From DAOUBP01 sp034432655 (GTDB lineage: Bacteria; Chloroflexota; Anaerolineae; CG2-30-64-16), in contig DAOUBP010000091.1 in assembly GCA_034432655.1 (NCBI GenBank), positions 1 to 53,496 of the forward strand: a DNA stretch of 53,496 nt. The letters are read 5' to 3'. The number at the start of each line of letters is the position of its first letter. Positions within the stretch are counted from its first letter, which is position 1. The translations under genes and the position numbers were made by a program. Shown here piece by piece: positions 47,598 through 53,496 of this stretch. The notes beneath the pieces were generated by a model, which ran no database searches, was not told where the DNA came from, and saw only the letters and a list, made by a program, of their open reading frames with translations.

Positions 47598-49850
47598 ATG
47601 CAAGAATACGTATATTCAGCGATCGTCGGCGGTCGCGAGATTCTGATCGAAACCGGCACGCTGGCCAAACTGGCCGGCGGCTCGGTGACCGTCCGCTCCG
47701 GTGATTCGGTGGTCCTGGCTACGGCGACGGCTGCCAAGCCGCGCGAGGGGGTGGATTTCTTCCCGCTCAGCGTGGATTACGAGGAACGTCTTTACGCGGC
47801 AGGCCGCATCCCCGGCAGCTTTCAGCGCCGTGAAGGCCGTCCCAGTGACCAGGCGATCCTGACCTCGCGCCTGGTGGACCGGGCGTTGCGCCCCCTTTTC
47901 CCCAAGGGGATGACCAACGAAGTCCAGGTGATCGTTACTGCCCTGGCGCGCGATCCTGAGGTGCATCTGGACATCCTCAGCATCATCGGCGGCAGCGCGG
48001 CGATGATGCTTTCGGACATTCCCTGGGAGGGGCCTATCGGCGCAGTCCGTATCGGCTTCGTGGATGGCGCGTTCGTGATCAACCCCACCGTCTCTCAAAT
48101 GGCCGCCAGCACCCTGGATCTGCGGATGGCTGGCACGGCCGATGCCATCTTGATGGTGGAGGCCGGCGCGGACGAGTTTCCCGAGGACATGATGTTGGAG
48201 GCGTTGAAGCTCGGCCACGAGGCAATGCAGCCGCTCATCGAGGTCCAGAAGAAGCTACGGGCCGACCTGGGCAAGCCCAAGTTCGAGTTCGTCCCTGTAT
48301 TGCCCGATCCGGCTGTGGAAGCTGTGGTGCGGGAATGGCTGGGTGACCGGCTGTACCAGGCCATTGCGTTGAACCCGGGCAAAGAAGCGCAACATCAAGC
48401 GCTAAGCGCTTTGAAGGAAGAACTGCTGGCAGCTTTGGGCGAGACTTACGAGGCCAAAGCGTTGAGCCAGGCCTTCGACAGCATTGAAAAGGCGGTGGTG
48501 CGCGACCGAATCTTGCGCGAAAATGTGCGGCCCGACGGCCGTGGGCCGCGCGACATCCGGCCCATCAGCATTGCGGTGGGGGTCCTGCCGCGGGTGCATG
48601 GCAGCGGCCTGTTCACGCGCGGGGAAACGCAAGTGCTCACTGTGGCCACGTTGGGCACCCCTGGCGACGAACAGAAGCTGGACACGCTCAACGTGGAAGA
48701 GACCAAGCGCTATATGCATCACTACAACTTCCCGCCTTTCTCCACAGGCGAGGTAGCACCGAACCGGGGCCCGCGGCGCCGCGAGATCGGGCACGGCGCG
48801 CTGGCCGAGCGGGCGCTGGAACCGATGATCCCGGCCCAGGAGACCTTCCCCTACACTTTGCGCCTGGTCTCCGAAGTGCTGGCCTCCAATGGTTCGACTT
48901 CGATGGCGTCGGTATGCGGCAGCACCCTGGCGCTGATGGACGCGGGTGTGCCGATCAAAGCGCCGGTCGCCGGCATCGCGATGGGCCTGGTCACCGACGG
49001 TCAGATCACCGATCAGGGGTTGCGCTACACCATCCTCAGCGATATCCAGGGCCTGGAAGATCATCTGGGGGATATGGACTTCAAAGTAGCCGGCACTGCG
49101 CAGGGCATCAACGCGTTGCAGATGGATATCAAGATCCATGGGCTTTCTTATCAGATCCTGGAAGAGGCGTTGGCCCAGGCGCGTGAAGGCCGGCTTTTCA
49201 TCCTGGACAAAATGCTGGCCGTGCTGCCCGCACCGCGCAAGTCGCTCTCGATCTATGCGCCACGCATCCTGACGACCCACATTGATCCGGAGAAGATCGG
49301 CAAGGTGATCGGCCCCGGAGGCAAGATGATCCGCAGCCTGCAGGAGCAATACAACGTCAAGATTGACATCGAGGATGACGGTTCGGTGTACATTTCCGGG
49401 CAGGAGGGCGTGGGGGCCGAGCAGGCGCTGGCCGAAATCGAGAAGATGACCGAGGAGGTAAAGGTCGGCCGGATCTACACCGGGCAGGTTGTCCGTATCG
49501 AGCCCTACGGCGCGTTTGTGCAGATCGCGCCGGGGGTGGACGGCATGGTCCACATCTCGCAACTGGCCGATTATCGGGTGCCCAGCGTTGAGGATGTGGT
49601 GCAGCTGGGCGACGAGATTACTGTCATGGTGACCGACATTGACCCGGCCGGCAAGATCCGCCTCAGCCGGCAGGCAGTGCTGGAGGGGTGGACGGCCGAA
49701 GAGGCGCGCGAGCGCGATCGGGCCGGCGGTGCCCGTCCTTCCGGCGGTGGCGGGCGCGGCGGCTCTGGCAGCGGCGCGCGCGGTGAAAGCCGGGATGGCC
49801 GCGGGGGAGACCGTGGCCGGAGCAGCAGCTCGTCATCACGACGGCGCTAA
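47598..49850 (+). CDS. pnp: Polynucleotide phosphorylase
   Basis: The 750-residue protein has two RNase PH domains (about 10-140 and 320-540) joined by a helical linker, then a KH domain (about 558-615: KIGKVIGPGGKMIRSL) and an S1 domain (about 622-692: GQVVRIEPYGAFVQI). It degrades RNA 3'-5' with phosphate and takes part in the degradosome. The last 50 residues are an unusual Gly/Arg/Ser tail (GGGGRGGSGSGARGE, ending SSSSSSRRR) that may bind RNA. The start follows GAGG. The lepB gene begins 5 bases later. Confidence 0.97.
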   Translation: MQEYVYSAIVGGREILIETGTLAKLAGGSVTVRSGDSVVLATATAAKPREGVDFFPLSVDYEERLYAAGRIPGSFQRREGRPSDQAILTSRLVDRALRPLFPKGMTNEVQVIVTALARDPEVHLDILSIIGGSAAMMLSDIPWEGPIGAVRIGFVDGAFVINPTVSQMAASTLDLRMAGTADAILMVEAGADEFPEDMMLEALKLGHEAMQPLIEVQKKLRADLGKPKFEFVPVLPDPAVEAVVREWLGDRLYQAIALNPGKEAQHQALSALKEELLAALGETYEAKALSQAFDSIEKAVVRDRILRENVRPDGRGPRDIRPISIAVGVLPRVHGSGLFTRGETQVLTVATLGTPGDEQKLDTLNVEETKRYMHHYNFPPFSTGEVAPNRGPRRREIGHGALAERALEPMIPAQETFPYTLRLVSEVLASNGSTSMASVCGSTLALMDAGVPIKAPVAGIAMGLVTDGQITDQGLRYTILSDIQGLEDHLGDMDFKVAGTAQGINALQMDIKIHGLSYQILEEALAQAREGRLFILDKMLAVLPAPRKSLSIYAPRILTTHIDPEKIGKVIGPGGKMIRSLQEQYNVKIDIEDDGSVYISGQEGVGAEQALAEIEKMTEEVKVGRIYTGQVVRIEPYGAFVQIAPGVDGMVHISQLADYRVPSVEDVVQLGDEITVMVTDIDPAGKIRLSRQAVLEGWTAEEARERDRAGGARPSGGGGRGGSGSGARGESRDGRGGDRGRSSSSSSRRR

Positions 49851-49855
49851 GCTTT

Positions 49856-50428
49856 ATGTCTGAGCCAACACTCCCGCCTGAGCGCGTCCCAACCCCTGCC
49901 CAGCGTGGCTTTGCCGGCTGGGCCGGGGCTCTGCTGCGTGATCTGCTGGGCACCATCCTCCCGGCGGTAGTGATCGCGCTGTTGATCCACGCGTTCCTGG
50001 CCCAGGCCACGCGCGTGTACGGGCAGAGCATGGAGCCCAATCTCCATACCAACGAACGGTTGGTGATCGAGAAGCTGAGCTATCGGTTCCATGCCCCGCG
50101 CCGGGGAGATGTTGTCGTGCTCCACGATCCGGCAGGTTCGCCGGAGCTGCTTATCAAGCGGGTGATCGGGTTGCCCGGCGAGCGGGTTACCATCTCCAAC
50201 GGTCGTGTCTTCGTTGACGGGCAGCCCATCGAGGAACCTTACCTGACGCAAGAAACCCAAGGCGGCGGCCGTTCATGGGTGGTGCCGCCTTTTACCGTGT
50301 TTGTCATGGGCGATAACCGGTCGGCCAGCCGAGATTCCCGGGTCTTCGGCCCAGTGCCACTGGATCAGATCGTTGGCCGTGCTGTTTTCCGTTACTGGCC
50401 GCTCAGCGAGGTAGGCTTCATCCGCTGA
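49856..50428 (+). CDS. lepB: Signal peptidase I
   Basis: The 190-residue protein has one N-terminal membrane anchor (about 30-50). The catalytic serine is S58 (GQSMEPN) and the general base K101 (LIKRVIGLPGE), followed by the conserved MGDNRSASRDSR box. It removes signal peptides from exported proteins on the outer face of the membrane. A good ribosome site is missing, and the ATG is 5 bases after the pnp stop, so coupling is likely. Confidence 0.96.
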   Translation: MSEPTLPPERVPTPAQRGFAGWAGALLRDLLGTILPAVVIALLIHAFLAQATRVYGQSMEPNLHTNERLVIEKLSYRFHAPRRGDVVVLHDPAGSPELLIKRVIGLPGERVTISNGRVFVDGQPIEEPYLTQETQGGGRSWVVPPFTVFVMGDNRSASRDSRVFGPVPLDQIVGRAVFRYWPLSEVGFIR

Positions 50429-50463
50429 CGTTTGGCGTCCGCTCTACAACACAGCGTTCTCTT

Positions 50464-52287
50464 ATGAACACCCGCTGGAACCCATTCGTAAAACAGCTCG
50501 TGGTCATCGGTTTGTTGATCGGAGCCATTTGGCTGTTGGCCCGCATCAGCGCCATTATCACTCCCCTGATCCTCGCCTTTTTGCTGGCATATCTGGTTTC
50601 GCTCCCGGCGCACTGGCTCCTGCGCCACACGGGCTGGCCGCGCACGCTGGCGGTTGCGCTCTCGGAGTTGGTGGTAGTGACGTTGTTGCTCACCGTGCCG
50701 GCAGCGATCATGCCGTCGCTGGTGAACACCCTGATCGGTTTCACCAATACCCTGATCACCATCATCCAGGAGTTGCTGGAGGCGACCCCCAAGCCGTTGA
50801 CGCTGAGCCCCACGTTGACCATAGACCTGGGGCCGTATTACGAACCCGTCAACCAGTGGTTGCGCAGCATGGCCGGCCCTGACCTGCGGGCGATTCAAAA
50901 CTTGCAGAACCTGCTGCGCCCGGTGGCGACCGGGGCGGCCGGCCTGTTACGCGGCGCGGTGAGCGGCATCGTTTGGCTCATTTTGATCCTGGTGGTGAGT
51001 TTCTACGTCGTGCGCGATGGGCCCCGGTTGACCCGGGCAGTCTGGCGGTCGTTGCCTGTTGCCTGGCGGCCCGAGCTGGGCCGGCTGTGGCGGGAATTGA
51101 CCCTGATCTGGGATGCCTTTGTGCGTGGGCAGCTGATCTTGGGCATGATCGTGGGGTTGCTTGTCTGGATCACGATGACTTTTTTGGGGGTTCGCAACGC
51201 GCCGGCGTTGGGCCTGATCTCGGCGCTCATGGAGTTTGTGCCGGCGGTGGGCCCTGTGCTGGCGGCTATCCCCGGCGTGGCCCTGGCGTTGTTCCTGGGC
51301 TCCACCTGGTTGCCGCTGCCAAACCTGTGGTTTGCCGTTCTCGTGGCCGGGGTCTATTTCCTGATTCAGCAGCTGGAGAACTACTATCTCCTCCCGCATG
51401 TGGTGGGCAGCCGCATCCGCCTGCACCCGGCGGTGGTGATCATCGGCGCGTTGGCCGGTGCACAGCTCGGCGGCGTCCTGGGCATCCTGTTGGCTGCCCC
51501 GGCGATTGCCGCCGGCCGGTTGCTATTGGGATACGTATTCCATAAGTTGACCGACACGCCGCCGTTCCCCGAGCCGGAGGCGCCGCCGGATCGGACAACG
51601 TTGTGGCGGGAACTGGTGCAACGGCATGACGTCAGCGCCATCTTGTTCGACCTGGACGGCACCCTAATCGAGACAGATGATCATCTGGAGGAGCGGCTGG
51701 CGCGCTGGCCGGCCCCTCTGGCACGCTGGGTGCCGGAGGAACGGCGTCGGCGCCTGGCCCGGCGCTGGCTGATGTTCGGCGAAGTGTTCGCCAACGGCCT
51801 GGTGACGCTGCTCGACACCTTGCATTTGGACGGGATCGTGTTTCGCTGGGGCGACCGCCTGCAGCGGCTCGGTGGTATGCGAGATCGGGAGCATTTTCAG
51901 GCTGTGGACGGCACACCGGACATGTTACGTGCCCTGTCACAAAGGTATCGGCTGGCCATTGTCACCAGCCGCAACACGCGCGATGCGGTCACTTATCTGA
52001 CTCAGTTCGGCCTGACCTGTCATGTGGGCGCGGTGATCACACGCGATGATACCCGTCGTTTGAAGCCGCATCCGGCGCCCATCCGCATGGCGGCCGAAAC
52101 CCTGGGTGTGCCGGTGGCGCAATGCGTGATGGTGGGCGATACCAACGTGGATGTGCGCGCTGCCAAAGCGGCCGGCGCTTTGGCGGTGGGCGTGTTATGT
52201 GGATTTGGCGAGCGGGAGGACTTCGGGGAGGCCGACCTGGTGCTGGAGTCCACCGCACAGCTGGACGGTTGGCTGGCCGAGCCCTGA
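50464..52287 (+). CDS. Fusion of AI-2E/PerM family transporter and HAD phosphatase
   Basis: The 607-residue protein is a natural fusion. Residues 1-362 form an AI-2E/PerM-type membrane protein with about 8 segments and the family region FVPAVGPVLAAIPG near 258-271. After a Pro-rich linker (364-376) a full HAD phosphatase follows: FDLDGT (D396/D398), T501/S502, K534 (RLKPHPAP) and GDTNVD (D559/D563). The phosphatase resembles phosphoglycolate phosphatases and should lie in the cytoplasm. The substrates of both halves are unknown. The gene follows lepB after 35 bases and converges on the ABC permease gene with 2 bases between stops. Confidence 0.88.
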   Translation: MNTRWNPFVKQLVVIGLLIGAIWLLARISAIITPLILAFLLAYLVSLPAHWLLRHTGWPRTLAVALSELVVVTLLLTVPAAIMPSLVNTLIGFTNTLITIIQELLEATPKPLTLSPTLTIDLGPYYEPVNQWLRSMAGPDLRAIQNLQNLLRPVATGAAGLLRGAVSGIVWLILILVVSFYVVRDGPRLTRAVWRSLPVAWRPELGRLWRELTLIWDAFVRGQLILGMIVGLLVWITMTFLGVRNAPALGLISALMEFVPAVGPVLAAIPGVALALFLGSTWLPLPNLWFAVLVAGVYFLIQQLENYYLLPHVVGSRIRLHPAVVIIGALAGAQLGGVLGILLAAPAIAAGRLLLGYVFHKLTDTPPFPEPEAPPDRTTLWRELVQRHDVSAILFDLDGTLIETDDHLEERLARWPAPLARWVPEERRRRLARRWLMFGEVFANGLVTLLDTLHLDGIVFRWGDRLQRLGGMRDREHFQAVDGTPDMLRALSQRYRLAIVTSRNTRDAVTYLTQFGLTCHVGAVITRDDTRRLKPHPAPIRMAAETLGVPVAQCVMVGDTNVDVRAAKAAGALAVGVLCGFGEREDFGEADLVLESTAQLDGWLAEP

Positions 52288-52289
52288 GC

Positions 52290-53147
52290 CTAGCTTCTTC
52301 CCGGCATTCTTCTCTCGACCCAGCGCACCAGAAGCGCCAGCCCAATGGTCATCACCAGGTACAGAAATGCCACCACATTGTAGGTTTCAAAAAACCGAAA
52401 CGTGCTGGATGAGTACACCTTGCCGATCTGCGTGATATCCTGGACCCCCAAAGCAGAGACCAGGGATGAATCTTTGAGCATAGCGATGAAATCATTGCCC
52501 AAAGGTGGCAACACGTTGCGGATCGCCTGAGGCAGGATCACGTAGCGCATGGACTGCCGGTAACTCATCCCCAACGAGCGCGCAGCCTCCATCTGCCCCC
52601 GGCCAATGGATTCGATCCCAGCCCGAAAGATCTCGGAGATGAACGCGCTGTAACCGATGGTGAGGGCCAGCACCGCCCGCGTTGTGAAGTTGAAATTGCG
52701 CACCTGCAGCTCTGCCAGTGGCTTACCGGCCGCAGCCAGAATCTGGGTTTGCACCAGCCAGCTGCCTATTGCGTTGATGGCGGTCACCAGCGCGGGCGCC
52801 CCCACAAACGCAATATAGTACAGGATCACCAGCATCGGCACCCCACGGATGATCTCCACATAGAACGAAGCGATCTCGCGCCAGAGCCGGTTCCCCGATA
52901 CCCGCATCAAGCCCAAAAGAAGGCCCAATAGAATCGCCAGGCTGTAAGCGATCAAGGTGACGTAGATTGTGGTCCACAGCCCTTTCGCCACCGCGGCCAG
53001 GATCACTTTGTAACCGACGTCGGTCAACATCGTCCAGAGGAAAAAGACACCCAGCAAAATCGCGGCCAACAGCCAGTAGGGCAGTTGCGCCAGCCGGTTG
53101 GTGAAAGGCGTCAGACGCGCTTCGCGGGGCGGTGTGGTGCGGGACAT
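52290..53147 (-). CDS. Polar amino acid ABC transporter permease (HisM/GlnP type)
   Basis: The 285-residue inner-membrane subunit has about 5-6 segments and the EAA loop EAARSLGMSYRQSMRYVILPQAIRNVLPP that docks the ATPase. The LGNDFIAMLKDSSLVSALG ending is typical of HisM/GlnP proteins. ATG at 53147 has GGAG six bases upstream. The in-frame start at 53201 would lie in the repeat-rich spacer and is rejected. It is paired with the binding-protein gene just upstream; the ATPase gene is not in the window. Confidence 0.93.
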   Translation of the reverse strand: MSRTTPPREARLTPFTNRLAQLPYWLLAAILLGVFFLWTMLTDVGYKVILAAVAKGLWTTIYVTLIAYSLAILLGLLLGLMRVSGNRLWREIASFYVEIIRGVPMLVILYYIAFVGAPALVTAINAIGSWLVQTQILAAAGKPLAELQVRNFNFTTRAVLALTIGYSAFISEIFRAGIESIGRGQMEAARSLGMSYRQSMRYVILPQAIRNVLPPLGNDFIAMLKDSSLVSALGVQDITQIGKVYSSSTFRFFETYNVVAFLYLVMTIGLALLVRWVERRMPGRS

Positions 53148-53175
53148 AGGACGCTCCGTGGTGGTAGGTTTGATA

Positions 53176-53227
53176 GACTGGTAGACTGGTATCTGGGGCA
53201 AAGCACCAAGTTACCAATCTACCAGTC
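53176..53227. repeat. GACTGGTA tandem repeat forming an inverted repeat between the ABC transporter genes
   Basis: GACTGGTAGACTGGT (53176-53190) is the reverse complement of 53213-53227 at 14 of 15 positions. The loop is 22 bases, and further ACCAGGTT copies follow. It could attenuate transcription between the binding-protein and permease genes. In style it matches the repeat at 31741-31779. Confidence 0.6.
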
Positions 53228-53242
53228 CACCAGGTTACCAGG

Positions 53243-53496
53243 TTACTTCGCCGTCGGATCGTACAGGAAGAACCAACGGGTGTTCAGGTGGTCAATGAAC
53301 CCGTCTTGCTTCAAAGTCGCGATGGCGGCGTTGAAGGGGGCGACGAGGTCAGAGCCTGGGGTGAAGATAAAGCCGAACTCTTCGGTGCCGAGGGGTTCGC
53401 CGATGACCTTGAGCTTATCGGGGTTGGCGCCGATGTAGCCGCGGGAGGAGGCCTGGTCCATGAGGACCATGTCCACATCGCCGGCGAGCAGGGCCT
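53243..53496 (-). CDS. Amino acid ABC transporter substrate-binding protein (3' part, cut by window end)
   Basis: The last 83 or so residues of a family 3 periplasmic/lipoprotein-type binding protein are present (LLAGDVDMVLMDQASSRGYI, then EEFGFIFTPGSDLVAPFN and LKQDGFIDHLNTRWF). The frame stays open through the right end of the window, so the start is missing. It feeds the permease downstream. Confidence 0.9.
   Translation of the reverse strand, partial: ALLAGDVDMVLMDQASSRGYIGANPDKLKVIGEPLGTEEFGFIFTPGSDLVAPFNAAIATLKQDGFIDHLNTRWFFLYDPTAK

Noticed and set aside
48402..49562. Open frame of 386 codons antisense to pnp
   Set aside because: It mirrors the conserved PNPase core and its translation is rich in His/Gln/Arg without domains.

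Overview
The window looks like a piece of chromosome from a GC-rich member of the Chloroflexota (Anaerolineae/Caldilineae-like). I infer this from secreted proteins with long Pro-Thr linkers (TPTPTPS-type) joined to SH3, LysM and Asp-box domains, two different membrane pyrophosphatases, a DUF951 protein, a tungsten-type aldehyde:ferredoxin oxidoreductase and the general style of the proteins. No rRNA, CRISPR array, transposase or phage gene was seen, so the taxon is an inference.

Left third (156-23747, all minus strand). One tightly packed run of 15 genes reads leftwards from a near-consensus promoter at 23805-23833. Its order is: OmpR/PhoB-type response regulator, a 1548-residue repeat-built surface protein, a TPR/SH3 membrane protein, a secreted Asp-box propeller with a Pro-Thr tail, a GAF-PAS histidine kinase, a polysaccharide deacetylase, a GT2 glycosyltransferase with its DUF2304 partner, a methyltransferase, a GT-C enzyme, a second GT2, a flippase-like membrane protein, a second GT-C, a B12-binding-type radical SAM/SDR epimerase fusion and a third GT-C. 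Ten of the 14 junctions are 4-base ATGA/GTGA overlaps. The inferred job is two-component-controlled building and export of a lipid-linked glycan, or glycosylation of surface proteins, with the big exported proteins as structural parts or substrates.

Middle (23748-38188). A divergent regulatory region with two 11-bp-period direct repeats separates the operon from htpG. Then come a secreted LamG-like/SH3 protein, a K+-dependent-type membrane pyrophosphatase, divergent to it a YfcC-family carrier, tRNA-Lys(UUU), and a minus-strand group (pRiA4b-ORF3-like zinc protein, unknown helical protein, dCMP deaminase, GH1 beta-glucosidase). A K+-independent-type pyrophosphatase follows, ending at a strong intrinsic terminator. 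Back-to-back consensus promoters at 38076-38148 drive this second pyrophosphatase and an RNase D-like gene.

Right third (38189-53496, mostly plus strand). RNase D-HRDC, DUF951 and an MFS transporter form a short operon. Then come an aldehyde:ferredoxin oxidoreductase, an esterase with its own terminator, a LysM protein, a PfkB-type kinase and a class IV aminotransferase. A translation/RNA-decay block follows: rpsO with a structured leader and a terminator, a 97-nt hairpin element, pnp, lepB and an AI-2E-family/HAD fusion. The window ends with a convergent polar amino acid ABC transporter (permease and the 3' part of the binding protein). Several intergenic palindromic repeats recur in the window.
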